Assembly: GCF_000244755.1 (NCBI RefSeq)
Contig: NZ_AHOO02000005.1
Location: forward strand, 930,001-994,000
Length of the DNA stretch: 64,000 bases
Direction of reading: 5' to 3'
DNA from: Leptospira licerasiae serovar Varillal str. VAR 010
Lineage (GTDB): Bacteria; Spirochaetota; Leptospiria; Leptospirales; Leptospiraceae
Positions 28,293 to 36,767 of this stretch are shown here, piece after piece (the stretch's first letter is position 1; every line of letters starts with the position of its first letter). The notes below the pieces were generated by a model. The model worked only from the letters and a program-made list of their open reading frames with translations, had not been told where the DNA came from and searched no databases. A program made the position numbers and the translations under genes.

Positions 28293-30660
28293 CTTCAGGA
28301 AGTTCTAATTCCACCGCGTCTTCTCCGGAGAGAGCTTCTTCAGAGCCGTTAGTTGAACTTGCTCCTTCCGTCTGTGTTACTGTTGGAGTAGTTGCCCCTC
28401 CGCCAGGTTGATCTCCCACGTAATAGTATTGTCCGTAAAGAGGATGTTTACATTCCGCTTCGTTGGATAAAAGTCCGCCGGTTTCGGCACAGATATCCAC
28501 TTTCACATAATCACCGTTAAATGGAGTGATCAGACTATCGCCAAAACCTAATGTTCTGGCTACATGAGAAACATATCTGAACCAAATAGAACCGCTAGTT
28601 CCGGAACCTGAGCCGGGGAAGGGAGCGCCTAAGTCGTTGCCCACCCAAACTGCAGTGACTAAATTAGGATTCACGCCTGCAAACCAAACGTCACGTACTC
28701 CTTTTCTTGAGCCCCAACGCTTTTGCGCTTCTTTAGGAGATTGGACAGTTCCCGTCTTTCCGCCTAGGGGGAATTTTTCTCCATCTTTTAATGCGATCTT
28801 GAGTGTACCTTCTTCCGAGACGACTGCTTCTAATAAGTTTAAGGTCATGGCGCAGGCTACGGGATCTAAAATTTGTTCCGCATCTTTAGGATCAGGGAGA
28901 AGATTCACATAAAGTTCCGAACCTTCGAAATCGGTGATCCTTAGGATCTCCACCGGTTTCACTTTTTTACCGTTATTTGCGATTGTTGCGTAAACGGTTG
29001 CCAATTCTTTTGGAGATAACTCTCCGGAGCCGAGAGCTAATGTAAGATTATGTTGGAACCTTCTGCTCAACTCCGAACTATCCAGGTCCAAAATTTTTCC
29101 GAGAGTATGGATAAAATCACCAACACCTATTTCGTCCATGAACTTGACTGCGATCGTATTTACGGACTGAGCGAATGCGGTCCTAGTTTGCATTGCTCCT
29201 CTATGACCCTTATACCAATTTTTAGGAGCGTAACCTCTGATTTTGATCGGCTCATCCACAACAATAGAAGTCGGAGTGGCGATCCTTTTTTCGAATGCCA
29301 TCAAGTATACAAGTCCCTTAATGACTGAACCGGGTTGTCTAACGGCGGAAACCGCTCTGTTCATCCTGAATATATTAGAAATTTTGTAACTACCGACCAT
29401 TGCCTCCACGTATCCGTTCGTCGGATTGATGGAGATCAAACTTCCGTTCATATTCTCTATGATCTTATTTTGTTTGGCGGCTTCTTCCGTTTTGCCTGCT
29501 TTTAAATAATTAGCCTTATCTTCGGAAAGTTTTTTGCGGACTGCTTCAATTCCTTCTCTGAGAGAACGTTCTGCTGCCTCTTGTTTGTCATAATCTAATG
29601 TGGTATACACATTCATGCCGCGACTTTCCAGATCTATTTCTGAGAAATTCTCGATTACGAATTGCCGGATCCCGAAATTAAAATCGGGAGCCAGGTTGAT
29701 CGTAAAATCCTTATCGAATCCGTACTTACCTATCTCGGAGGTAATGACTACTTTATCCTCTTCTTCCTTGGTTTCCTCCACAACGTAGAAGGACCTGAAC
29801 TTTCGGATATTCGCGTCCACCTTCTTCTCAAAATCTCTTTCGATCGATTTAGGATTCGGATGAAGGTTCTGGTTTTTACCCATTACGGTCATTACCATCT
29901 TCTGTCTTTTGAGAGCTATCTTAGGATTTCTGACTGCATTATAATTGGAAGGAGCAGGAATTGTTCCTACAAGCAAAGCAGCTTCGGCGGGAGTTAATTC
30001 GTATGCAGGTTTATTAAAGTAATAACGGGAGGCTTCTTCGACTCCCGTGTTTCCTTCTCCCAAGAAGATACGATTCAGATACATTGCAAGGATCGTATTC
30101 TTATCAAACTTGCTTTCCAGGTAGAATGTGCAGTAAAACTCGGTGAGCTTATTGAACACATTTCGAGCGCCCAAATCCAAAGTTAGTTTTGCCAACTGTT
30201 GAGTGAGAGTGGAACCCCCTTGCTTTTGGAAAGTGGTCAGATTGACTATGATCGCTCTAAGTAACGCAGTAAAATTAACTCCATTATGTTCGTAAAAATC
30301 CCTGTCCTCGGAGCTAAGAAGAGCCCATATTATATTTCCATGATTTGCCAAATTATCGGTGCGGATCGGTCTGAATTTTCTCCGCGAAAATTCTCCGATC
30401 AATTTTCCGTTTTTATCCAAGATCCGGATCGGTTTGATCTCGTTTGGATCGTATGCGTCGGATACTTCCCTCTGGAAAGTTTCCAAATTGCGAGCGACTT
30501 CTTCTTGTTTGGTGAGCCATACAACGTAAGATCCGCCGATCAGAAATGAAAGGATCACGATCCCGGAAATGACCGAGTATTTGAGGATGGATCTCCAGTT
30601 TGTTTTAGAATATTGGAGGATTGCAGCTAAAATTCCAAGGATACGATCTTTGATGTTCAT
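28267..30660 (-). CDS. Bifunctional penicillin-binding protein 1A
   Basis: 797 residues. One N-terminal helix (about 28-50) is followed by a GT51 transglycosylase (about 85-260: SSEDRDFYEHNGVNF and GGSTLTQQLAKL). The transpeptidase (about 380-700) has the nucleophile motif SVIK (near 446), SVNT and GGKTGTVQS. The C-terminal tail is Gly/Thr/Ser/Glu-rich and probably disordered. The enzyme polymerises and cross-links peptidoglycan at the inner membrane. Start and length are normal for class A PBPs (often called mrcA or pbpC-like). Confidence 0.93.
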   Translation of the reverse strand: MNIKDRILGILAAILQYSKTNWRSILKYSVISGIVILSFLIGGSYVVWLTKQEEVARNLETFQREVSDAYDPNEIKPIRILDKNGKLIGEFSRRKFRPIRTDNLANHGNIIWALLSSEDRDFYEHNGVNFTALLRAIIVNLTTFQKQGGSTLTQQLAKLTLDLGARNVFNKLTEFYCTFYLESKFDKNTILAMYLNRIFLGEGNTGVEEASRYYFNKPAYELTPAEAALLVGTIPAPSNYNAVRNPKIALKRQKMVMTVMGKNQNLHPNPKSIERDFEKKVDANIRKFRSFYVVEETKEEEDKVVITSEIGKYGFDKDFTINLAPDFNFGIRQFVIENFSEIDLESRGMNVYTTLDYDKQEAAERSLREGIEAVRKKLSEDKANYLKAGKTEEAAKQNKIIENMNGSLISINPTNGYVEAMVGSYKISNIFRMNRAVSAVRQPGSVIKGLVYLMAFEKRIATPTSIVVDEPIKIRGYAPKNWYKGHRGAMQTRTAFAQSVNTIAVKFMDEIGVGDFIHTLGKILDLDSSELSRRFQHNLTLALGSGELSPKELATVYATIANNGKKVKPVEILRITDFEGSELYVNLLPDPKDAEQILDPVACAMTLNLLEAVVSEEGTLKIALKDGEKFPLGGKTGTVQSPKEAQKRWGSRKGVRDVWFAGVNPNLVTAVWVGNDLGAPFPGSGSGTSGSIWFRYVSHVARTLGFGDSLITPFNGDYVKVDICAETGGLLSNEAECKHPLYGQYYYVGDQPGGGATTPTVTQTEGASSTNGSEEALSGEDAVELELPEAKEDPNDD

Positions 30661-30844
30661 AAGGTCCGTCGGTAGGTTTTCCGCCGTAAGTTAGAGAAAG
30701 AAAAGGACTTTTTTTTAGGGATTTTTGTCCACATTCCCGCTCTCTTATGTCGGCATAGGACATATCCGGAAAGGATGAAAGAACGGACAAATAAATAACG
30801 ATTCTGGTAGACAGTTCCTAAATTCTATGTCCAATAAAGTTTTG

Positions 30845-30860
30845 CTTCGGGTAACCGAAG
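30845..30860 (+). promoter_or_regulatory. Hairpin close to a start codon
   Basis: CTTCGG and CCGAAG form a 6-bp stem with a 4-nt loop, ending 12 bases before the ATG at 30873. It could shape the leader RNA of the methyltransferase gene; no function is proven. Confidence 0.3.
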
Positions 30861-30872
30861 AAATTAGGGATC

Positions 30873-31775
30873 ATGGAAGACCTGCCTTACAAAAAAGAAA
30901 TTTCTCTTCGCCATCATTCTTCTTTTCCTTCAAAGACGGAGATCTGGCCCAAGGTCAGACTAATATTCGGAAAAGAGGGAATTCCCACAGATCTTTCTCA
31001 TCTCTATTTGAACGAAGACGGAGAGTCATGGGCCAATCTGGGCTATTGGGAGAAAACTAAAGAATACGGCACGGCATGTGCAAACCTTGCGGAACATTTA
31101 GGAACATTAGCAGGTTTGGATCAAAATTCCAAGCTATTGGATCTTGGATTCGGATGTGGGGACCAATTTAGGATTTGGGAAAATACATTTGGAGTAAATG
31201 TTTCGAATATCTACGGGATCAATATTTCCAAGATACAGATCGAATTTGCAAAAAGACGTTATCAAGGAAGAGGTAGTTCTCCCAATTTAATTTTAGGAAG
31301 TGTAGAAGGTTTGGCGAAATTCGAGGACAAAACCTTTGATGTGGTGCTCGCCTTGGACAGTTTGTATTTTATACCGAACCGAAACAAATTGGTCGGAGAA
31401 ATTTATAGGATCTTAAAGCCGGGAGGTGTGTTCGTATCCGCGGAGATTTTATTCTCCGATCGGAAAATTTCCTATTGGGAAACTTTCAAAAGGAATTTGA
31501 TCTCCAAAATGGCCAAAATGTCTTCCGATCTCAAAAAGGTAGAAGGTATTGTCTCGGAATATTCCGCGTTAGGATTCAATTTCGAAGTTTTGGAAAGAAT
31601 TGATCCTTTCGTATTTCCTGGGTTTTCCCAATTTATATTAGAAAAAATTAAATCGGAAAAAAAGATCCCTAAAAGGCTCGCAGGAAGATACGAAATGTTA
31701 GGGGAATACTTCGGATCTGAAACGATCAAAAAACATTTCGAATATTGGATCTATAAGGTCAGAAAACCGGAGTAG
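30873..31775 (+). CDS. SAM-dependent methyltransferase
   Basis: 300 residues with a class I methyltransferase core. Motif I is LLDLGFGCGDQF (about 88-99), motif II is NIYGINISKIQI, motif IV is VLALDSLYFIPN and motif V is RILKPGGVFVSAEI. The layout is like cyclopropane-synthase/sterol-methyltransferase-type enzymes that act on lipids, but the bicarbonate-binding residues were not checked. It converges on a COG2907-type flavoprotein gene with three bases between stops. That gene type commonly accompanies lipid-modifying methyltransferases. Confidence 0.8.
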   Translation: MEDLPYKKEISLRHHSSFPSKTEIWPKVRLIFGKEGIPTDLSHLYLNEDGESWANLGYWEKTKEYGTACANLAEHLGTLAGLDQNSKLLDLGFGCGDQFRIWENTFGVNVSNIYGINISKIQIEFAKRRYQGRGSSPNLILGSVEGLAKFEDKTFDVVLALDSLYFIPNRNKLVGEIYRILKPGGVFVSAEILFSDRKISYWETFKRNLISKMAKMSSDLKKVEGIVSEYSALGFNFEVLERIDPFVFPGFSQFILEKIKSEKKIPKRLAGRYEMLGEYFGSETIKKHFEYWIYKVRKPE

Positions 31776-31778
31776 ATT

Positions 31779-33035
31779 TTAAGACTTTAGAGAACTTTCT
31801 ACCCATCTTTTTACATCCAAAGAAGTGGAAACTCCTGCTTCTAAAAGCGGCATTCCATATCTAGCGTAAGAACCGCAGAGCCAAACCTTTCTGTTAGGAA
31901 GTTCCTGAAATTCTTTTAACTCTTCTAAGATTTTTCTGGAAGCAAGATCGATTACAGGTCTTTCAAATTTGGATCTGCTGATAAAATCTTTTTCATTCGG
32001 TTCTACAAGTGGATTCCAGGTTTGGAATACTGCCTTACCTTTCATAGTAGGCAATACCTTGTTTAAAAGGATAGTAGCAGTCGCAGTAGAGCTGTCTTTT
32101 GAAAGGGAAAAACACATAGGAGCCCAATGTTTTTTCTGTTTGGGCATAAACTTTTCGTCCGAATGAACTACTACTTCAGAAGCTTCGTATTTGAGCTTGG
32201 AAAGTAACGCTTTCTCTTTTGAATATTCGTCCGGAAGTATGGAAATAGCCTGGTTGGCTGGAGCAGCGACTACTACTCTGTCAAAAAGTTCCTCTCCATT
32301 TTCGAAGATCAGTTTTACTTTATCTTTCTCTAAAACGATTTTTTTAGGATCGGTGCTCAAACGAACGGAAGAAGTCCTTTTTGAGAGTTTTTCAGTAACG
32401 TCTCTGGTCCCCTTTTCAGGCGTTAAAAATCTGAGGAACTTTAAACCGCTAGAATGATAACCAATCACCACTTCTGCGGGATAATTTTTGGCGCTTTCGG
32501 AAGTACAAGTGTTGATCGTGGAGAACATAGGGATCAGATACAGATCTTCGAATTCTACTGAATAACCGAATCTGCTTAAGAATTGAGAGATGGTAAGTTG
32601 TTCTCCATCTAACGATTGCAGTTCTCTTTCCGATTCTTCGTAGAAACGGATCGCGTCGGAAAAAATACGTCTAGAAGTTTTATTCGAGAAACAAACCCAA
32701 TAAGGGATCGGAACAAAATTACCGCCGATACCCAAAGTGGAAAAACCGAAATAAGTAGTACCATCCCCGTAATTTAAGGAAAACGAATAGTCCACAGGTC
32801 TTACTTCGATCCCAGCTTCGTTGTAAAGATCCAAAAGACATGGATAGTAATTACGTTTGAATGCTCTAAATGGGACATCCACACGGATAGAATGTCCGTT
32901 GGAGAAAAGATCGGTACCGTGAGCATCCATACCGACCAAAGGATGTTTTTCTATAAGAGAGACTTCATGTTCTTTGCCCAAGTACCAAGATGCGCTTAAG
33001 CCGGCGATTCCACTACCGATGACCGCTATTTTCAT
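31779..33035 (-). CDS. FAD/NAD(P)-binding amine-oxidase-like protein (COG2907 type)
   Basis: 418 residues. It begins with the dinucleotide loop MKIAVIGSGIAGLSASWYLG and VSLIEKHPLVGMDAHG. Residues 60-400 follow the flavin amine oxidase/desaturase plan, with VVVAAPANQAISIL and WLCGSYARYGMPLLEAGV near the end. Proteins of this type are often encoded with a cyclopropane-fatty-acid-synthase-like enzyme and are thought to modify fatty acyl chains. The substrate has not been shown here. Gene order is convergent to the methyltransferase rather than the usual co-directional order. Confidence 0.82.
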   Translation of the reverse strand: MKIAVIGSGIAGLSASWYLGKEHEVSLIEKHPLVGMDAHGTDLFSNGHSIRVDVPFRAFKRNYYPCLLDLYNEAGIEVRPVDYSFSLNYGDGTTYFGFSTLGIGGNFVPIPYWVCFSNKTSRRIFSDAIRFYEESERELQSLDGEQLTISQFLSRFGYSVEFEDLYLIPMFSTINTCTSESAKNYPAEVVIGYHSSGLKFLRFLTPEKGTRDVTEKLSKRTSSVRLSTDPKKIVLEKDKVKLIFENGEELFDRVVVAAPANQAISILPDEYSKEKALLSKLKYEASEVVVHSDEKFMPKQKKHWAPMCFSLSKDSSTATATILLNKVLPTMKGKAVFQTWNPLVEPNEKDFISRSKFERPVIDLASRKILEELKEFQELPNRKVWLCGSYARYGMPLLEAGVSTSLDVKRWVESSLKS

Positions 33036-33123
33036 TCCGGATTAGAATCCTTTTTTAAAACAAAAATACAAGGTAAAACCTGAATTTAAGGAAGGAATGC
33101 TACAAAAAAGGAACCGAACGAAT

Positions 33124-34968
33124 TCAGTCTACGATCTGTAACACAACTCTTCTGTTCTTTTGACGTTCTGAAGCGTTATCATTGGAAGAAATTGGTTGGC
33201 TGTCCCCAAAACCTTGGGTACGAACTCTCAAACTGTCAATTCCGTGTCTAGAAATCAGATAGTCTGCAACTGCTTTCGCTCTGCTTTCGGAAAGTTCCAG
33301 GTTATGTTCTTTTTTTCCTACGTTGTCGGTATGACCTTCGACCGAGATTTTGAGTTTAGGATTCGATTTTAAAAAGTTCGCTAGACGATCCAATTCAGGT
33401 TCCGAATCTTTGGAGATCTCGAATTTGTTTGTCTCAAAAAATAAATTGTTTAGAAGGATTTGCCTGCCGACCGCTAGAGCGGGAAGACGGAATTCCACAT
33501 CTAATTTTGCGTCTTCTTGTTTAGATTCGGTAAGATCTATATTTTTAGAAACGGAAAGATGACCCGGCTTCTCCGCGTAAAAACCGTATTTTTCTCCATA
33601 AGGGAGGACCAGGCTAAATGAACCGGTTTTGGAATCACTTTTAGCGCTTCCCCTTTTTTCCAAACGTGTTAAGGATTCGTAATGTACTTCGGCGCCTAAA
33701 GGATTCCCCTCTTCGTCTAAAACTTTGCCTTTGATGACGACAACCGGATTCGGACGGAAATCGCGGGGGAGATAGGCCATATATAACTGACCTTCTTTAC
33801 TTACGTAGGCCCAGTCGCTATTTACAGGAATAGAGAAAAAGTTTACACCTTTTAGATTGGCAGAGACTTCGATTGGTTTAGTCCAATTGTCCCAACCTTC
33901 TCCGATCCGTTTGGTTACATAGACAGAAAGACCCTTATGACCGTCGCTGCAAAAATAAAGAGTTCTATCATCTCCCGCTAAAAACGGAGCAGTCTCCTCG
34001 GAGGAAGTATTCACAACTTCTCCTAAATTTTTGCCGATCGCAAAAGAGCCGTCCGCTTTTTGTATACTTACATATAGATCCAATTTTCCGTAAGAATCTG
34101 GCTGCTGGACTGAATAGATCAGTATCCGTCCGGAAGAAGAAAGAGTAGAACCTCCGAAAACGGAAGTATTGTTTTTTAGATAAATATTCGAAAAATCGGG
34201 GAAGTTAATCGCCTTAGGATAAGACCAACTTCCTTTTTCTTTATAACTTTTATATAATGGAACCGTTGACTTATTTTGTAGCAGAGTGAGTTTGCGAAGA
34301 TATTCGTAAGCAAGTTGTTCTTCCTTTAGGCGGAACTCCATCTCGTCTCTGGTGTTCCTTCTTAAATCTTCTTTTTTTTCTTGGAACTCGACTTGGATCT
34401 TATGAGTGGCCTCGTCGTCCCCGAAAGATCCGAAAACGAATAATTCATTATTACTTGGGAGGACAGCGATCACTGCGGAGTTCAGATCATTGTTTAATGG
34501 AGCGGGCATTTCTTTACCGTCTCTCCAAAATCCTTTATCGTCCTTCTCCGCAAACCAAATCCTTTGAGTGCCGGATTTACCTTTGCTAGAATAGACAGTC
34601 CAGAAGATGGATTGTCCATCAGGGGTTACCGTAGGGTTAAAAGCAAAGTAACCTCTGTTCACGTAATTCGGGATTCTCTTTAAAGTCCAATCCGCAAGAC
34701 CCTTGGATTCGGAAAAAGGATAGGTCTCATAACGTATTGGGTCGCAATTTTCTCCTCTCATCTGGCAGAGAACGCGGATGGTCTGGTTATGAAGTCTGGA
34801 AAGTTCGGGACTCAGATCGTTGGAAAGAACTTGGATGAAATCGTTACCGGTACCTAACATTCTACCGAATTGAAGAAGTTTACCCTCGATAATCCTTTCC
34901 TCCGCAAGAAGATCTGAAGAGAAAAGGAGTAAGACGGAAGAAAGTAGAACTGAAAGAAGACGGTTCAT
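33124..34968 (-). CDS. OmpA-domain outer-membrane protein with beta-propeller-like N-terminus
   Basis: 614 residues. The signal peptide is about 1-22. A long region with WD40/PD40-type repeats follows (about 95-400; TVTPDGQSIFWTVYSS, GDDRTLYFCSDGHKGLSVYV). Next is a carboxypeptidase-regulatory-like segment (about 408-485; VVIKGKVLDEEGNPLGAEV). The C-terminal OmpA domain (about 500-614) has SVEGHTDNVGKKEHNLELS and ASERQKNRRVVL, which bind peptidoglycan. It probably tethers the outer membrane to the wall while presenting a periplasmic propeller. The multi-domain plan is common in spirochaetes and Bacteroidota. Confidence 0.88.
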   Translation of the reverse strand: MNRLLSVLLSSVLLLFSSDLLAEERIIEGKLLQFGRMLGTGNDFIQVLSNDLSPELSRLHNQTIRVLCQMRGENCDPIRYETYPFSESKGLADWTLKRIPNYVNRGYFAFNPTVTPDGQSIFWTVYSSKGKSGTQRIWFAEKDDKGFWRDGKEMPAPLNNDLNSAVIAVLPSNNELFVFGSFGDDEATHKIQVEFQEKKEDLRRNTRDEMEFRLKEEQLAYEYLRKLTLLQNKSTVPLYKSYKEKGSWSYPKAINFPDFSNIYLKNNTSVFGGSTLSSSGRILIYSVQQPDSYGKLDLYVSIQKADGSFAIGKNLGEVVNTSSEETAPFLAGDDRTLYFCSDGHKGLSVYVTKRIGEGWDNWTKPIEVSANLKGVNFFSIPVNSDWAYVSKEGQLYMAYLPRDFRPNPVVVIKGKVLDEEGNPLGAEVHYESLTRLEKRGSAKSDSKTGSFSLVLPYGEKYGFYAEKPGHLSVSKNIDLTESKQEDAKLDVEFRLPALAVGRQILLNNLFFETNKFEISKDSEPELDRLANFLKSNPKLKISVEGHTDNVGKKEHNLELSESRAKAVADYLISRHGIDSLRVRTQGFGDSQPISSNDNASERQKNRRVVLQIVD

Positions 34969-35161
34969 ATTATATGTTTCGGAGAATAATATCCGAACCG
35001 GAAGAGGGGAAAAGAAAAAATTAAAATAAGGTAAAGATCAGGCGATCCTGTCCGGGAAAAACTGACGGATCGGAGAAAGTCGTACAATGCTCAAAACTAA
35101 GCCGGATATAAATGAAATTTCAGACGAGGTCCTAGATTAACGATTACTCCGGCTTTTAAAC

Positions 35162-35422
35162 TTAATTGCAGCTACAGGCGGAACCTTTTCCTCCGATAGA
35201 TTGAGCATAATTATCAGCGTCGGAAGAATAATCGAATTCTTTCAGAAGACAAACGTTCGAGCCTCGAGCCGATTTCATCTGATCCAAGGTACGGGAATCC
35301 GCTTCAATTTTACCGTCAGCGCAGAATACGCTGTATTTAGTATTCGCAAGAACCCTTGAAGAAGAAAAAGTAAGACCCAAAATCAAAACGCTTCCACAAA
35401 TCGCTATCCATAACTTGAACAT
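35162..35422 (-). CDS. Small secreted cysteine-containing protein
   Basis: The ATG at 35422 is preferred over an upstream one at 35524 because GGAG lies 7 bases upstream and it yields a normal signal peptide (hydrophobic 4-22, cleavage near VLA). The product is 86 residues. The mature part has five or fewer cysteines, including CxC at the end (GSACSCN), and a SVFCADGKIEADSRTL motif. The family is not recognised. The cysteines suggest disulfides in the periplasm or outside. Confidence 0.6.
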   Translation of the reverse strand: MFKLWIAICGSVLILGLTFSSSRVLANTKYSVFCADGKIEADSRTLDQMKSARGSNVCLLKEFDYSSDADNYAQSIGGKGSACSCN

Positions 35423-35609
35423 AAAGAAACTCCAAAAACTAAGAAGGGAGAGTATCTTCTTCTGAAACCATTTCAATAAATTTTTGACTAAAATAAAAGA
35501 TAAAGCTGCTACTTTTGTGAGCAAAAGAAATCAGATCGATTGTGTACGAGGATTTGAAAGGAAGGATTATGATAGCATGTAGTTATTCCAGCATACATAC
35601 TTATCCACA

Positions 35610-35657
35610 TGTAGGAACTCCAACATTCGTGGCCATCGCCATGCCGAAGCTCCTACA
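35610..35657. repeat. Extragenic palindromic repeat
   Basis: Ends TGTAGGA and TCCTACA are inverted over 48 bp, with a smaller imperfect inverted repeat inside (GGCCAT and ATGCC). The left 17 bases match a site at 62845-62861 at 15 of 17 positions, so this is a dispersed repeat family. Confidence 0.55.
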
Positions 35658-35671
35658 AATAAACAGAGAAC

Positions 35672-36037
35672 TTAGTACGTAAAAGTGTAAGCCCAGTAAA
35701 TCAGAAGCAACTGCAAAGGAAGTCTGAGAAGAAGAGCCCAAGTAGGAGGATCTTTTCGGGTCCTAGATTGGAAATGATACACGTTAGCCGGAAAAACTGC
35801 AATCAATAGAAGTACAACGCCCCAAGCCGCCAACACTTTGGTTTGGGGGAAAAAAAGCCCTACACCCAAAGCGATCTCTGCGATACCGCTGAGTTGTACC
35901 ATAAGTTTATGATAAGGAATCCAAGGAGGCATGATCCTCATATAAAATTTAGGGATCACAAAATGAAGAATACCGGCGATCGTATAGATGGTCGCCATGA
36001 TCCAGAGACTGATAGATTTAGCGTCAAGGTTTTCCAT
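35672..36037 (-). CDS. DoxX-like small membrane protein
   Basis: 121 residues with four membrane helices (about 8-28, 45-62, 68-84, 98-118). HFVIPKFYMRIMPPWIPYH and the QLSGIAEIALGVGLFFPQT stretch are typical of the DoxX-like/COG4270 group. The biochemical role is not established. It lies 20 bp after a predicted 55-residue basic protein with a strong ribosome site, so the two may form a transcript. Confidence 0.8.
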   Translation of the reverse strand: MENLDAKSISLWIMATIYTIAGILHFVIPKFYMRIMPPWIPYHKLMVQLSGIAEIALGVGLFFPQTKVLAAWGVVLLLIAVFPANVYHFQSRTRKDPPTWALLLRLPLQLLLIYWAYTFTY

Positions 36038-36057
36038 GGAAAACCATGATAAGACAA

Positions 36058-36225
36058 CTATGGGGACAAGGTCTGCCTTTTTTCTCTGTTTTTATTACGA
36101 AACCTTCTTTGTCTGGAATGAGAAGACTTATTCGCGATTTTTAGAAAGGTGAGATATTTTTCTCTGGTGACGAAGGGACGATTACTTTCTCGATGATCCG
36201 TACGAGTGCCGGGAAATTTCAGCAT
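36058..36225 (-). CDS. Possible 55-residue very basic small protein
   Basis: The ATG at 36225 has an ideal ribosome site (AAGGAG, 8 bases upstream at 36234-36239). The product is about a third Lys/Arg/His, with SSHSRQRRFRNKNREKRQ near its end, and no membrane segment. Its composition suggests nucleic acid or ribosome binding, but that is a guess. A longer frame to 36285 has no such site. The lack of a known family keeps confidence low. Confidence 0.4.
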   Translation of the reverse strand: MLKFPGTRTDHRESNRPFVTREKYLTFLKIANKSSHSRQRRFRNKNREKRQTLSP

Positions 36226-36336
36226 AGGCTTTGCTCCTTGCCGGTAAATTTGCCAGTCATTATAGTAAAGGCGAAGAAAGTACAAGCGAAAAAAGACCGT
36301 TTAAAAAAATTCCGAAACAATTTATTATAAGAGTTT

Positions 36337-36415
36337 GGGCGCATCCCTTGTGTTGCAAGGGTCGGTCTTTAACGGACTCGGTCCTTCGGACCAAGTCCTG
36401 CAAAGACCTTGCGCG
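36337..36415. repeat. Y-shaped palindromic extragenic repeat, copy 1
   Basis: A 79-bp unit running from GGGCGCAT to TTGCGCG. The ends pair (GCGCA with TGCGC). Inside are a 6-bp hairpin (CCCTTG/CAAGGG) and a long nested arm in which GGTCTTT, GGACT and GGTCC pair with GGACC, AGTCC and AAAGACC. Together they make a three-way junction. A second unit with the same ends is at 61607-61676. Confidence 0.7.
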
Positions 36416-36432
36416 TTAGTTAAAGAGAAAAA

Positions 36433-36627
36433 TTAAGGAATAGGGAGCCCTAATTCTTTTTTGATTAATTCATATACTTGAGCATGAGTCGAATGATGGA
36501 TCTTTTTGTTCTGGCAACTTTCTATCAAAAAGTTCTTCACTTTCGCTTTATCGTTAGGATAACGACCGGCAACATAGTTGATCTCATGATCTTCCCCGCA
36601 ATTGAATAATTCATGGTCTGAAGGCAT
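36433..36627 (-). CDS. Small protein, possibly DUF3606-like
   Basis: The ATG at 36627 is preferred over the GTG at 36636 because GGGGTG lies 7 bases upstream. The product is 64 residues. The pattern DHEINYVAGRYPNDKAKVK followed by a helix loosely recalls the DUF3606 family, a short alpha-helical domain of unknown role. It is soluble with no signal. A palindromic repeat lies just downstream of its stop. The family match is from memory and tentative. Confidence 0.5.
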   Translation of the reverse strand: MPSDHELFNCGEDHEINYVAGRYPNDKAKVKNFLIESCQNKKIHHSTHAQVYELIKKELGLPIP

Positions 36628-36731
36628 TTTTCGCACCCCACAATTTATTTAAAACGTCATGACTTTTGAAGATTAAAAACGGATCGTCAATTAGATTTTA
36701 AACGAATGTAGGTTGACTATTGCTTATTTTT

Positions 36732-36753
36732 AAAAAACTGCATAACGTTGCAG
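36732..36753 (-). terminator. Intrinsic terminator after the GT4 gene
   Basis: Read leftward, CTGCA and TGCAG pair around a 6-nt loop, directly followed by six T. It lies 15 bp past the glycosyltransferase stop. Confidence 0.5.
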
Positions 36754-36767
36754 GTAAGACCTAAGAA

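Noticed and set aside
36231..36419. Plus-strand frame through the Y-shaped repeat
   Set aside because: Its end is made of the repeat's palindromes, and no ribosome site precedes it.
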